Assembly (NCBI RefSeq): GCF_001279695.1
Contig: NZ_LGDD01000326.1
Coordinates: forward strand, 1 to 64,000
Length of the DNA: 64,000 bases
Direction of reading: 5' to 3'
Origin: Streptomyces sp. WM6378
Lineage (GTDB): Bacteria; Actinomycetota; Actinomycetes; Streptomycetales; Streptomycetaceae
Shown here: positions 9,618-18,941 of the stretch, piece after piece
How the letters are laid out: every line of letters starts with the position of its first letter
Numbering within the stretch: the first letter of the stretch is position 1
Made by a program: the position numbers and the translations under genes
Notes under the pieces: model-generated
What the model saw: only the letters and a program-made list of their open reading frames with translations
Databases searched by the model: none
Told to the model about the DNA's origin: nothing

Positions 9618-10229
9618 ATGAGCGTACGGATGAGGACTGCAAAGCGCGCGGCCCGGGCCTTGACCGTGTCCGGGATGCTGATGGCGAGCCTCACACTCGG
9701 GAGCGTCGCTACCGCGGTGGCGCAGCCCACGTCTGAGAACCTCGGGGCAGAGAAGGCAGTGCTGGGCAAGGTTGTTTCCGCCAAGGACCACAAGGCTGCC
9801 CCGGAGGTAAAGCAAGGAAACCGCATGTCGTCGGCGGAGGTCTCGGCCGCCGTCGCCAGTGGCAGGCTGGCGGCGAAGCCCGCGTTCGCGGCCATGAGAA
9901 GTGAGGGCGGCGGCTGCTGGACCGCCTTCGCCTACGACACGTGGAGCGACTTCACCATTGCTGAGGGCAACACCTGGTTCAACCTCAACTGGTGCAGCGA
10001 CGGCTCGAGGATCACGACCTACGACTACCGCAATGTGGGTGCGCAGGGTCTCCTCGGCTTCCAGTACACGGGTATCGCAGGCAACTTTGAGTACAACGCA
10101 GGTTGGGAGGCGCGCGAGGCGATCGAGTACCGGTTCAGCTTCGAAGGTAAGCGCTTCTACGTCTGCGAGCAGCTTCGCGGCGGTGTCACCGGTCTGTACT
10201 CACACCGGCAGGACTGCAACCTGAGCTGA
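9618..10229 (+). CDS. Small secreted protein, function unknown
   Basis: 203 residues from the ATG at 9618, which has GAGGAG upstream. It begins with a basic n-region (MSVRMRTAKRAARAL), a hydrophobic core (MLMASLTLGSVATAVAQ) and an Ala-x-Ala-like cleavage site, so it should be exported by Sec. The mature part has a Lys/Ala-rich linker and then an aromatic-rich domain with four cysteines (GGCWTAFAY, NLNWCSDG, FYVCEQL, RQDCNLS), which suggests two disulfides. No family recognised. Next comes another small secreted protein gene, 257 bp downstream. Confidence 0.65.
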   Translation: MSVRMRTAKRAARALTVSGMLMASLTLGSVATAVAQPTSENLGAEKAVLGKVVSAKDHKAAPEVKQGNRMSSAEVSAAVASGRLAAKPAFAAMRSEGGGCWTAFAYDTWSDFTIAEGNTWFNLNWCSDGSRITTYDYRNVGAQGLLGFQYTGIAGNFEYNAGWEAREAIEYRFSFEGKRFYVCEQLRGGVTGLYSHRQDCNLS

Positions 10230-10486
10230 CCCAGGCCGGGCGGATCGACATGCACGGGCCATCTCGGCAGCTTGCTGGTGCGCCTGTCGCGTAGGCCTGT
10301 CTGGTCAAGCTCGCCGCCACTGGATCCCTCTCGCCGAATTGAAGGCAGAGAGAGGTACCTCCCCACCTACAGGTGGGGAGGTGCAAGTGTTCGAATCATT
10401 GGCCGCAGCGCATCCCCGCCCTGGGGACTGGTACCCGATCATCGATCGCCATCCTGGCGTCCAACGTCCTGAAGAGGAGACCCTCC

Positions 10487-10828
10487 ATGCGCAAGATCCG
10501 GCGCACCATCGCCATGACCGCCGCCACCATCGCCCTCGCCGGCGGAACCACCCTCACCGTAGGAGGCGCCGCCCACGCCGCACCCGCGAGCTGCCCCGGC
10601 ACTGCGGCGCAGATTCTCTCTCAGAACGGAAACACGAGCTTTTCCTGCAAGGGGTACTACTTCGGTTCCTGGTACGGAACCAAGTGGGTGCTGGCAAAGA
10701 GCCACAACCTCACGGTCCTGTGCAACGACAACGGGACCTGGTACAACCTCGTACTCACGCAGGGCCAGGAGAAGCAGCCGCGGCAAACGAACGACGAATG
10801 TACCGAGGTCGCTGTAGACGAAGGCTGA
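10487..10828 (+). CDS. Small secreted cysteine-containing protein
   Basis: 113 residues from the ATG at 10487, preceded by GAAGAGGAGA. A signal peptide (MRKIRRTIAMTAATIALAGG to an AHAAPA cleavage region) precedes a mature domain of about 80 residues with four cysteines (SCPGTA, SFSCKGYYFG, VLCNDNG, DECTEV) and a run of aromatic residues (YYFGSWYGTKWVL, GTWYNLVL). It resembles the preceding gene only in general design. Secretion is well supported; function is not recognisable. Confidence 0.65.
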   Translation: MRKIRRTIAMTAATIALAGGTTLTVGGAAHAAPASCPGTAAQILSQNGNTSFSCKGYYFGSWYGTKWVLAKSHNLTVLCNDNGTWYNLVLTQGQEKQPRQTNDECTEVAVDEG

Positions 10829-11054
10829 CACGCTCATCCGCTCGCCGGTCCAGCCCGTCGGGCGGGCCGCCGGAGGAGTTTTCCAAGACCAACTGGCAGG
10901 GAGCGTCATTCCGGTTATGCGGTATTCCCCTCGGCGAAGGTCGTACGGCCGCTCATCGTCCAGCTTGTGAACGCCCTTGAGCGCGCCCCGTTGCGCTGAC
11001 CCGCGACCGGACAACGAGGTGGCGTGTGGTGAACCTGGTGCATACGATCCCGGG

Positions 11055-11855
11055 ATGGCTGGAATGTCGATCACCGTATGCCTGCCCGGTTCGGCTGCGA
11101 AAAGGGTGGACGAGGCGGTCGCGGAAGCGATGGCGCCGTTTGCCAGTGACGGTGTGGGCGCCGTGGAGCGGGATGTGTGGGACAGCTATCGGATCTGCGG
11201 TTCCGTGGGTCTGCCGGTGCTGGCGGGTCATGAGGGTGATCTGCGGTTGGTCGCTGATCGCCCCCGCTGGGACGGTTCGTTGGAACCCGCGGTGCCCGGG
11301 GAGTGCGCGGGAGGGCCGCGGGGGCTGATCGACTTCCGCGACGTCCTGCGGGCGGAAGCCGCTGGTCACGCGGGTCGGGTGTGGGATCGCTGGCAGGAGG
11401 TGGTTTCCCACCACCTGGCCCCGGACGACGAATCAGTGTTTTTCTACTGTCACCTGGCCGCCGGAGGGGCCAGGGACTCGTACGAGACATCGCGGGAAGC
11501 CGCCGATTACCGGGCGCAGCCGGCCGTCCGTGCCTGGGTGGATGTAGCGCCGGGGCTGGCCCGGCCCGACATCGCGGACCACTTTTCTTTCGGTTGGGAT
11601 CCGGTCGGAATCGGACAGCGCAGCCGCGAGGAGTACGTCGCGACCTACGAGTTCAGCCTTCTGCCACTGCGCAACGTGCTGACGCTCAGTGGATGGTGGT
11701 ACGAACTTGGCGATGCTCCCCTGCACAGCGCATGCCACGGTCCCCTCGAGTGCGTCCACCAGCCGAACTTCGGCATGGAACACCCGGGGGTGCAGTCCTA
11801 TCTCATCGCGCTGCCCGCCGACACTCTGCTCGTCAACGTGCACTGCCACGTCTGA
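11055..11855 (+). CDS. Hypothetical protein
   Basis: About 266 residues from the ATG of MAGMSITVCLPG (an ATG at 11064 is also possible; codons upstream to 10977 have no support). The sequence is balanced and globular without a signal peptide: VDEAVAEAMAPFASDG, a Trp-rich middle, DESVFFYCHLAAGG, then WWYELGDAPLHSACHGP and a C-terminus rich in strands (SYLIALPADTLLVNVHCHV). No catalytic motif is recognised. Codon use is typical for the window and no operon partner is visible; the next element is an IS1182-type insertion. Confidence 0.6.
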   Translation: MAGMSITVCLPGSAAKRVDEAVAEAMAPFASDGVGAVERDVWDSYRICGSVGLPVLAGHEGDLRLVADRPRWDGSLEPAVPGECAGGPRGLIDFRDVLRAEAAGHAGRVWDRWQEVVSHHLAPDDESVFFYCHLAAGGARDSYETSREAADYRAQPAVRAWVDVAPGLARPDIADHFSFGWDPVGIGQRSREEYVATYEFSLLPLRNVLTLSGWWYELGDAPLHSACHGPLECVHQPNFGMEHPGVQSYLIALPADTLLVNVHCHV

Positions 11856-12036
11856 TCTGCCCACCCACATAGCCGGTCGACGCCACCTCGCAATGGTGAT
11901 CACGGGACCACCTCTACCGACAGCCGTGCGGTGAGGGGTTGTTGGTCACCCAGTCGATTGCGTGCCCCGCCCGGAGTTGGCGCAGGAACGACCGGAGGGC
12001 TCAGGTCGTCCGGCTACTGGACCGGCGGGCTGCGTA

Positions 12037-13881
12037 AGCTTGACTCTGTCGGGGATCTTGGAGGTACCGAGGTCAGGTGCCCAGGGTTCGCCAGGACTTC
12101 GGCCGGGGGATCTCGCGCTGGTCGAGGTAGTCCTGGAATGCGGTAGGCCGACGGGACTTGGGGGCCTCCTCGGTTGGTGGCAGTCCACTGAGGCGCTCGA
12201 TGTTGACGGCGATGGCCGTCAGAACGTGCTGGAGGTGGGCCTTTGACTGACTTCGGTAGCGGCACCGGCGCATGCCGTGTCCGTGGGCGAACTCGTTGAC
12301 GGTGCCCTCAACTCCGGAGCGGACCGCATAGCGGGCCTTCCACTCGGGCGTCTGCTGTTCAGTACGGACGCGAAGTTGCAGCTCGCGGAGCTCTCGCGGG
12401 GGAAATCCCACGGTGCGGACGTTGTCGGCCGTGCTGGTGCACTGAGTGCGAACCGGGCAGGGGCGGCACTGGCCCTTGGTGAACCGTGCCACGATCAGTG
12501 GGGCCGCGGTGGGCGAAGAGGTCGGGTAGGGGCCGTGCCAGCCCGCGCTGACCTGGCCTTGAGGACAGGTGACCTGCTGGTTGTCGTAGTCGATGTGGAA
12601 ATCGTCCCGGGCGAAGCCCTCGTTTTGGCGGTGCTGGCGGGTGGGGTTGCTCTTCAGCGGCCCGGAGACGGTGACCTTGTGTTCGCGGGCGGCTTGTTCC
12701 AGGTGGGGCAGGGAGGTGTAGCCGGCGTCGACCAGGTGCTCGGCGGGCAGCAGCCCGCGGCGGGCCAGACGGGTGTGGATGCCGGGCAGGACCTGACTGT
12801 CGTGGGTGGTGGCCGCGGTGGTGACCACGTCTGTGATCACGTTGGGGCCGTCGGGAGCACAGGTCTCGGTCAGATGTGCGGAGAACCCCTTCCAGCTGAT
12901 GATGTGTCCGTGCCGTGCGTAGCGGGCCGACGTGTCGTAGGGAGAGACGATGGCCCGGGACGAGGGCGGCAGCCCGGGCCCGCCTTCCTTCTCGGCCGCG
13001 CGCCAGCGCAGGCGGCCCGCGGTGTCACGGTCGTAGTTCTGCACCATGATCTGGCGCAGAGCCTGGATACGGGGACCGGACGTGCGGTCCGCTCCGTGCC
13101 GGTAGAGGTGTTCCAGGAGTCGGAGGGCGTCGTTCCCGGTGGCGAAGATCCGGGTCTTGGGCTTGGTGGGGTTCTTGCCCAGGCGGACCGGCCGGCCGTA
13201 GCGGAGCCCCCAGCCCTCATCAACCAGCTCGTCCAGCAGGTGAGGGGAGACGCTGGCGACTTCTTCCAGGGCGGCGCGGACCGCCTCGGTGATCAGCTCC
13301 AGGCGGGTCAGGTCACGCACTGCGGCCAGGACATGAGTGGAATCGGTGCGCTGAGTGGTGCGCTCGTGCACTAGGCCGGCCTCCTTGAGGCGGGCCAGCG
13401 CGAGGTCGAGGAGGCAGTCAGCACGGTCCCCTTCGGCAAGACGATCGCGGAAATCGGCCAGCACGCTGTGATGGAACCCGGGGTCGTCCAGCCCCATGGC
13501 CATCGCGTACTTGAAGTCGATGCGGCAACGGACCGCCTCGGCAGCCTGCCGGTCCGAGAGACCGAGCAGGAACTGCAGCACACTGACAGTGGCCAGCTGA
13601 GCAGGCGAGAGACCCGGACGTCCGTCCCGCGGGTACCAGTCGGCGAAGTCCTCATCGCGCCACAGCCCATCCAGCCGGTCTCTCACCCACATCGCCGTGG
13701 TGCCACCTGGGTTGCTCGCCCGCGCGATCTGTGCGGTCAGAGAGGGGACTTGCTCACCGGAACGGGGGCGAAGGGACAACGGGCACCTCGACGACTGCAT
13801 CGGTCACTGGAACAGCCCGAGCATGACCGTTGATCACGCAACCGCACCGGAAAACTCCAAGATCCCCGACAGAGTCAAGCT
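12037..13881. mobile_element. IS1182-type insertion sequence, apparently complete
   Basis: Bounded by perfect 27-bp inverted repeats (12037-12063 and 13855-13881) whose core is TGACTCTGTCGGGGATCTTG, enclosing a single full-length transposase gene. The same terminus occurs at 58968-58990 and, with one change, at 47308-47330. I could not identify a clear target duplication. Confidence 0.85.
12073..13800 (-). CDS. IS1182-family transposase
   Basis: 575 residues, the full length for the family. The N-terminal DUF772-type region carries [20 protein letters not shown] and [17 protein letters not shown]; the DDE core has [14 protein letters not shown] (first Asp), LVDAGYTS (second Asp) and [19 protein letters not shown] (Glu). 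A cysteine cluster typical of the family lies between them and the Glu ([15 protein letters not shown]). The gene is uninterrupted and the element has both ends, so it may still move. The remnants at 47308-47509 and 58968-60640 come from relatives. Confidence 0.92.
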   Translation of the reverse strand: MQSSRCPLSLRPRSGEQVPSLTAQIARASNPGGTTAMWVRDRLDGLWRDEDFADWYPRDGRPGLSPAQLATVSVLQFLLGLSDRQAAEAVRCRIDFKYAMAMGLDDPGFHHSVLADFRDRLAEGDRADCLLDLALARLKEAGLVHERTTQRTDSTHVLAAVRDLTRLELITEAVRAALEEVASVSPHLLDELVDEGWGLRYGRPVRLGKNPTKPKTRIFATGNDALRLLEHLYRHGADRTSGPRIQALRQIMVQNYDRDTAGRLRWRAAEKEGGPGLPPSSRAIVSPYDTSARYARHGHIISWKGFSAHLTETCAPDGPNVITDVVTTAATTHDSQVLPGIHTRLARRGLLPAEHLVDAGYTSLPHLEQAAREHKVTVSGPLKSNPTRQHRQNEGFARDDFHIDYDNQQVTCPQGQVSAGWHGPYPTSSPTAAPLIVARFTKGQCRPCPVRTQCTSTADNVRTVGFPPRELRELQLRVRTEQQTPEWKARYAVRSGVEGTVNEFAHGHGMRRCRYRSQSKAHLQHVLTAIAVNIERLSGLPPTEEAPKSRRPTAFQDYLDQREIPRPKSWRTLGT

Positions 13882-13901
13882 CAGGCCACACCCAACTGAG
13901 A

Positions 13902-14900
13902 TTATGGCCGGTGGGGGCGGGTGGCGCGGGCATCGTAGCGGGCAGTGGTCGCTCCCCATCCGTAGTTGCCTCCCAGCCAGAGCAGGAGGAGGTCGGCCCA
14001 TGTCAGGGCTTGTGTGATGTTCTGGGGACCGTGCCCGGTATCGGTCAGCAGGCCGGGCAGGGTGTCGCGGAGGCGGTCCACTAGTTGGAAGCGCGCCGTC
14101 CACAGGGCCACCAGCACATCCTGGGCCTGCTGCGGCGTGCTGGCGAGCGCGTTCTCCAGGACGGTCAGCATGTTGGCGTCATCCGCACCGGCCGTGGGGT
14201 CGAAGGACACCACGTCGGCAGCCAGGTCCGCGACGTCCCCGGCGGCTGCGGACATCACACGCAGTACATGACTGTCCATGAGGGAGTCGGGGGCCGGCTG
14301 CGGGAGCAGTAGCTCCAGGAATGTCCTGGCGACCGTGCTGAACGACGAGTGTCCCTTGATCAAGGGATAGCTGAGAGGGTCGGGCATGAGGCCGTGCCGC
14401 CGGTTGTGCAGCTCCCATTGCTGGCACTCCTGATACAGGCGCATGGCGGCCAGGAACCGCCGTCGCCATCCGATGCTCGACCATTGACGAAGCGACAGGT
14501 CCCACAGTGAGCAGAATGCCTGAGCGTGGGGTGATCTTTTGGCGAGGGTGCGAGCTTGATGTCTGTCAGGGCCCAGGAGACGATCCAGTTCATCCAGAAG
14601 CTGGCGGCTCTCTGCGGGCAGGGCGCTCACCGGCTGGTTGTCCAGGTGGTCGTCCCACAGGAAGAACAGCAGCGTCCATTGCGAGATCAGTAGCAGATCG
14701 TCTGGGTCAGCGGTCGGGTAGGTATGCCCGCCGTAGGTCGCGTAGTCGAGGATCGCGCGTGTGGTGTAGCCCTCGGCAATTCCCACCTCACGCGCCCAGC
14801 CATGGGCACTGGATGCGATGGCGTCCACGTGCGGGCTGATTTGTACGGTCAGATCCGGCACGTCGGCGGCGAGCAAACGGGCGAACAGTTCTTCGTTCAC
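13902..14900 (-). CDS. Class I terpene cyclase
   Basis: 332 residues from a GTG at 14900 with AGGAGG about ten bases upstream. The all-helical class I terpene synthase fold is indicated by the Mg-binding motif DDHLD (residues 83-87, in LLFFLWDDHLDNQP) and an Arg-Tyr pair near the C-terminus (TARYDAR) that in bacterial cyclases closes the active site. The second metal motif NDxxSxxxE is degenerate: ADVVSFDPT at 228-236 keeps Asp and Ser but has Ala for Asn and Thr for Glu. It is last in the minus-strand terpenoid gene set, so the polyprenyl synthase upstream likely supplies its diphosphate. Product unknown; activity needs the altered NSE site to be tolerated. Confidence 0.8.
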   Translation of the reverse strand: MNEELFARLLAADVPDLTVQISPHVDAIASSAHGWAREVGIAEGYTTRAILDYATYGGHTYPTADPDDLLLISQWTLLFFLWDDHLDNQPVSALPAESRQLLDELDRLLGPDRHQARTLAKRSPHAQAFCSLWDLSLRQWSSIGWRRRFLAAMRLYQECQQWELHNRRHGLMPDPLSYPLIKGHSSFSTVARTFLELLLPQPAPDSLMDSHVLRVMSAAAGDVADLAADVVSFDPTAGADDANMLTVLENALASTPQQAQDVLVALWTARFQLVDRLRDTLPGLLTDTGHGPQNITQALTWADLLLLWLGGNYGWGATTARYDARATRPHRP

Positions 14901-15103
14901 GGGCTGATGTCCTCCTGTAGCGACAGGGCGCGGTTGGCAGCGGTCAGTCGTGGTTACCGGGGTCTGCTGCGGGACCAGATGGGCCGGCGTGCCGGCTCGG
15001 CCCCGGCGGGCAGCATCATCAAGCGCCTCCCATCGGATCTGGTCGGCGGTCACGCGATCGCCCGGCCGCCCCGCCCTCGTCGGTGGGAAGGCCCTGACCG
15101 GGG

Positions 15104-16234
15104 TCATGCCGTCCGGATCGCCAGGGCATCGGCGAACGCGGCCAGTGCCCTTGTGCGCGCAGGAGGGAAAGGCGCGGACGCCAGAGCGTGGACGGCGGCT
15201 TGCTGCCGGTCAGCGATCATCTGGCGGACGGGGACCGAATTCTGGGCCACGTTCGAGGCCGTCAGCGCCGGCGGTCGGCTGCTGACGCGGCCAGTTCGGC
15301 GAGCCGTGCAGAGCCCGGCAGGCCGGCGATTTCGGCGCGTGCCTGTTCGGCGCAGGAGGAGGCCATACGCGCCCTTGGTGAGAGCGCCGGTGCGTGTCAG
15401 GACGGCGAGGGCGTCTCGGTGTGCGGTGACGGGATCGGTGTCGCCGCGGAATGCGGTGGCCAGGCGGTTGCGGTCGGCTTCGTCGGCGGCTTCGTGGGCG
15501 AGCAGGACGGGCAGGGTGGGTTGGAGGTTGGCGATGTCGCTGGTGGCTGTCTTGCCGGTGACCTGGTCCTCGGCGGTGTAGGGGAGCAGGTCGTCACGGA
15601 TCTGGAAGGCCATGCCGAGCTGTTCTCCGTACTGGCGCAGGGGCTGGTGCTGCTGTGGGGTTGCTCCGGCCAGGATCGCCCTGGCCTGGCAGGCGGCGCC
15701 GGTCAGCGCGGTGGTTTTGTCTTGCATGATGTTCAGGACGGTCGGCACTCCGCAGGTCAGGTCGCCGCGGATTTCCGTTTCACGCATGGTGCCCTGGCAC
15801 ATGTGGCGCAGGGCCTCGATGGTCACCCGCGCTGCGTGCAGCACGCGCTCGGCGGGGCCGCCGCTGAGCAGGGCCGCGATTCCGGCCATCGACAGTCCGT
15901 CGCCTGCTGCCAGGGCTTCGGCGAGGCCGAACTGCTCGGCGGTGGAAGCCCGCCCGCGGCGTACCGGGTCCTGGTCGATGATGTCGTCGTGGACGAGGCT
16001 GGCGACGTGCAGGCATTCGATCCCGGCCGCGAAGGTCAGCACCTGGTCGGCGGTGCCGCCGACGGCTTTGGCCGACTCCATGCACAGGACGGGGCGCAGG
16101 AGTTTGCCCGGGGGGAACAGCGCGTCCAGGCAGGCCAGTTCCAGCAGGCTGTCGCCGCTGCCCACCCAGCGCAGCAGCTCGGCCTCCAGGAGTGGAATGT
16201 ATGTGGCGCCGGCGGGGGTGTCGGCAAGAGACAT
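15104..16234 (-). CDS. Polyprenyl (geranylgeranyl-type) diphosphate synthase
   Basis: Starts at the ATG of MSLADTPAG at 16234, with AAAGGA upstream. The trans-prenyltransferase motifs are present: the first Asp-rich motif is LVHDDIIDQDPVRRG, the second QIRDDLLPYTAED, preceded by KTTALTGAACQ. It should condense IPP with allylic diphosphates to supply the cyclase and the squalene/phytoene-synthase-like enzyme next door. The C-terminus is odd. In this frame the protein runs on to 15104 with a family-like tail (LASAPFPPARTRALAAFADAL), while the neighbouring frame from about 15365 gives another family-like tail (CAEQARAEIAGLPGSARLAE) and stops near 15282. One frameshift or a fused duplicate tail is likely. 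Confidence 0.8.
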   Translation of the reverse strand: MSLADTPAGATYIPLLEAELLRWVGSGDSLLELACLDALFPPGKLLRPVLCMESAKAVGGTADQVLTFAAGIECLHVASLVHDDIIDQDPVRRGRASTAEQFGLAEALAAGDGLSMAGIAALLSGGPAERVLHAARVTIEALRHMCQGTMRETEIRGDLTCGVPTVLNIMQDKTTALTGAACQARAILAGATPQQHQPLRQYGEQLGMAFQIRDDLLPYTAEDQVTGKTATSDIANLQPTLPVLLAHEAADEADRNRLATAFRGDTDPVTAHRDALAVLTRTGALTKGAYGLLLRRTGTRRNRRPAGLCTARRTGRVSSRPPALTASNVAQNSVPVRQMIADRQQAAVHALASAPFPPARTRALAAFADALAIRTA

Positions 16235-16252
16235 GGCGCGTCCTTTCACAGG

Positions 16253-17143
16253 TCAGGGGGATCGCGGCGCGCATGAGGGGCGCCACACGTTGAGCAGCGT
16301 GCCCAGGGGCGGCTGTACCCGTCGGTGGAGCACGTCCTGGCCCGCGGCCAGCACCGCGGCGACGATCAGGGACATGTACTCGCGGTGGGCGTGCCAGAGG
16401 GCGCTCAGGGGGCCGTGGTCCACTTCAGCGGTCTGGTGCAGTTGCCGGGTGACACGCTCGGCCTCGAAGGCGATGAGGTCGGCCACAGCCGGTGTCCAGC
16501 GTCTGGCCTTGATGTCCTCGGCGCGCACGTTGAACCGGTCGAGGTCCTCCAACGGCAGGTAGAGGCGCCCGTCGTCGAGGTCTTCCGACAGGTCGCACAG
16601 CACATCCGTCAGCTGGGAGGTCACGGAGAACTCGCGCACCAGCGGCTCGTCCGCGGGTCCGGACGCGGCACCCATCACCCGGTAGACCATGGCCATCAAT
16701 CCAGCGGCCAGCTGCGCGCACCACTGGCTCAGTTCCTCGAAGGTGGCGAAGTCACGAAAGTCGAGGTCGCGCTGCATCGCGCTGAACATGTCCTCGACCA
16801 ACGACAGCGGGAAGCCGAAAGCCTGGTAGGTGTGGACCGTGGCGTGCAGGACGGGGTCGTGGGAGCCGCCGGCGGCGAACGCTGCCCAGGTGGCCTCGAC
16901 AAACTGGGTGAAGCGGCTCTGGCGGTCTTCGACCGGGCCGCGGTCCGCGCGGAGATCGGCACAGTACCCGTGTGCGAGCAGTGCCGCCGTATGAGGCCGA
17001 ACCGCTGAGGGAGCGCTGCGCAGGCCCTGCCAGCGAGCGCTCCCTCCGTCGGCGTCGGCCAACTCCCGCACGCACACCGTGTAGCAGTGCCGAAGGACGG
17101 GATCGGTGATACCCGCCGCGTCCAGCCATCGCCTCACCAACAT
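16253..17143 (-). CDS. Squalene/phytoene synthase-family protein
   Basis: About 296 residues from the ATG of MLVRRWLDAAG at 17143, with AAAGGG upstream. The clearest family signature is SVTSQLTDVLCDLSEDLDDG followed by RLYLPLEDLDRF, matching the second Asp-rich motif (DxxED) and the YLP element of squalene and phytoene synthases. The first motif is reduced to DLRAD in HGYCADLRADRG. The family joins two prenyl diphosphates head to head; whether this divergent member does so is uncertain. It sits 18-19 bp from both the permease upstream and the polyprenyl synthase downstream, which implies one transcript. Confidence 0.72.
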   Translation of the reverse strand: MLVRRWLDAAGITDPVLRHCYTVCVRELADADGGSARWQGLRSAPSAVRPHTAALLAHGYCADLRADRGPVEDRQSRFTQFVEATWAAFAAGGSHDPVLHATVHTYQAFGFPLSLVEDMFSAMQRDLDFRDFATFEELSQWCAQLAAGLMAMVYRVMGAASGPADEPLVREFSVTSQLTDVLCDLSEDLDDGRLYLPLEDLDRFNVRAEDIKARRWTPAVADLIAFEAERVTRQLHQTAEVDHGPLSALWHAHREYMSLIVAAVLAAGQDVLHRRVQPPLGTLLNVWRPSCAPRSP

Positions 17144-17160
17144 CCGTGAACCCTTTCTGC

Positions 17161-18087
17161 TCAACCGGCTCCCACCGGAGCCGGGCCCCCGCTCCGCGGT
17201 GAGGGCGCGAGATGTCTCTCGTAGGGCGCCTTGGTGACCCGTCGCACCGGGGCGTCGCTCAAAGAGGCGTTGACGTGGTCCGGGCAGGACGCGCAGGTTG
17301 TCGCGGCCAAGGCATACGCCAGAGTGGTCGTGTGGTCAGGGCGTCTTTGGTGCGGCGGTGAAAGGCGAGCAGGGAGCGCGGCGCCGGTGAACCACAGGAT
17401 CTGGATGGCCAGGTCGCCGGGCAGGGATTTGTGGGTGAAGCCCGCGGCGGTAGCGGCCTGCATGGTGCCGTAGGTGGGCAGGAACTGCACGGCCGCGCTT
17501 TTGGTGCCGCTGCTGGCCAGGGGGCTTTGCAGGCCGACATCGACGATGCTGGTCATGACCAGGGCGAACATGCCCTCCACCTCCCGGCGCAGCAGGGAGC
17601 CGAAGACGACACCGAGCGCCCCGTAGGTCATCGCTCCGCAGAACAGGGCCGCAGCGAGCTGCGCGGGCTGGCGCGGGCTCCAAGCAGTGCAGATCACCAC
17701 GGTGGCATAGCCGGCGATGGCACCGGAGGCCAGAGTCAGAGAGGTGGTCTTGGCCAGGACGAGATGGATGCGGGGGTAGCCGGCCATGGCCAGACGGCGG
17801 TCGAAGCGCCCGCCGTTGAACGTGACGGCGAACATCATGAACCCGGTGATTAGGGTGACGGCGTTGATGGCACCGGTGATCTGCGTGATCTGGTTGCCGG
17901 CGGGTGTCAGGAGCCGTCCCGTCGCACGCAGCCTGAAGGCCAGGGCGCTGCTGGGGATGACGACGTAGGCCAGGCTGATCCAGGAGGGGATGAACAGGGC
18001 GATCAGGACCATCGCCAGCCTGTTGCGGGCGTGCTCCACCAGGTCGAAGCGGGCCGCTGTGACGAACAGACGCGGGTGTCGCCTCAC
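17161..18087 (-). CDS. ABC-2-type transporter permease
   Basis: About 308 residues from the GTG at 18087, which overlaps the ATPase stop (GTGA). Five or six hydrophobic segments are visible, including LAMVLIALFIPSWISLAYVV, ITGAINAVTLITGFMMFAV, GAIAGYATVVICTAW and FCGAMTYGALGVVFGSLL, as in ABC-2 permeases. Near 17380 the frame leaves the membrane segment ILWFTGAALP for a Pro/Ser-rich tail, while the adjacent frame gives a more natural ending (LLAFHRRTKDALT). A frameshift in the last helix is possible. Presumably exports the terpenoid product or protects the cell from it. Confidence 0.75.
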   Translation of the reverse strand: MRRHPRLFVTAARFDLVEHARNRLAMVLIALFIPSWISLAYVVIPSSALAFRLRATGRLLTPAGNQITQITGAINAVTLITGFMMFAVTFNGGRFDRRLAMAGYPRIHLVLAKTTSLTLASGAIAGYATVVICTAWSPRQPAQLAAALFCGAMTYGALGVVFGSLLRREVEGMFALVMTSIVDVGLQSPLASSGTKSAAVQFLPTYGTMQAATAAGFTHKSLPGDLAIQILWFTGAALPARLSPPHQRRPDHTTTLAYALAATTCASCPDHVNASLSDAPVRRVTKAPYERHLAPSPRSGGPAPVGAG

Positions 18088-18764
18088 GCCGCTACCGCCG
18101 TTGCCGGGTGCAGGGCGCCGCCCTGAAGCCGCCACAGCTCGTCAAGGCGCGCGGCATCGTAGGTCAGGTGGGAGACAACAAGAATCGAACGGCCCGCATC
18201 ACGCAGCTGTGCAGCGAAGTCCCAAAAGCGCTGGTAGGTCTCCCAGTCGAAACCCTGGTACGGCTCGTCAAGGAGCAGCACCTGCGGGTCGCGCATCAGC
18301 GCCAGGGTCAGGTTCAGCTTCTGGCGGGTCCCGCCACTGAGCAGGCCGGCCCGCTCAGTGGCGTATGCCGACAACCGCAGCGCCTCCATGACCTCCCCGG
18401 CATGCCGCAGATCGGGCAGCGCCCGCGCGACGCGAAAGAACTCCAGATGCTGACGCATCGTCAGAGCGTCGTTGAGCACCACGTCCTGCGGGCAGTAGCC
18501 GAAATTGCCTCCATGACGGACCGTGCCATGCTGCGGGCGCAGCTCGCCGGACAGAATCTTCAGCAGCGTGGACTTGCCCGCACCGTTCTCCCCGACGATC
18601 CCGGCCAGCACACCAGGCCGCAGATCAAGGTCCAGGCCCCGCAGGACCTGACGGCGACCGTACGCGTGACGCACGTCCCTGACCTCCACCGCACCCCCGG
18701 GCTCGTAGACCGTGCCACGCACTCGCTGCTGACCACTGCCGTCACGGGCAAGGCTAGGCATCAC
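18084..18764 (-). CDS. ABC transporter ATP-binding protein
   Basis: 226 residues with Walker A GENGAGKST, the signature LSGGTRQK, Walker B VLLLDEP followed by YQGFDWE, and the H-loop LVVSHLTYD. It is the ATPase partner of the overlapping permease gene and the first gene of the terpenoid set. The start used is the ATG at 18764 or 18761; either gives a short N-terminal extension before the nucleotide-binding domain (VEVRDVRHAYGRRQVLRG). The divergent ANT(6)-like gene begins under 200 bp away, so the intergenic space probably holds promoters for both. Confidence 0.9.
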   Translation of the reverse strand: MMPSLARDGSGQQRVRGTVYEPGGAVEVRDVRHAYGRRQVLRGLDLDLRPGVLAGIVGENGAGKSTLLKILSGELRPQHGTVRHGGNFGYCPQDVVLNDALTMRQHLEFFRVARALPDLRHAGEVMEALRLSAYATERAGLLSGGTRQKLNLTLALMRDPQVLLLDEPYQGFDWETYQRFWDFAAQLRDAGRSILVVSHLTYDAARLDELWRLQGGALHPATAVAA

Positions 18765-18941
18765 GCCAGGTCAAAAACACAGCAAACGGTTGCTGGTTAG
18801 CCCGCACGAGTGAGGAGCCAGTTGTCCATGGCCGGACACATTCCAGGCGCTGCCGTCGAGTTACGGACACGCGAGCGGGAGTTCCGAGGGGCCATGGACA
18901 ACAGGGAGAATGAACAGCAGGGAGAACAGAACGGAGGGGCA

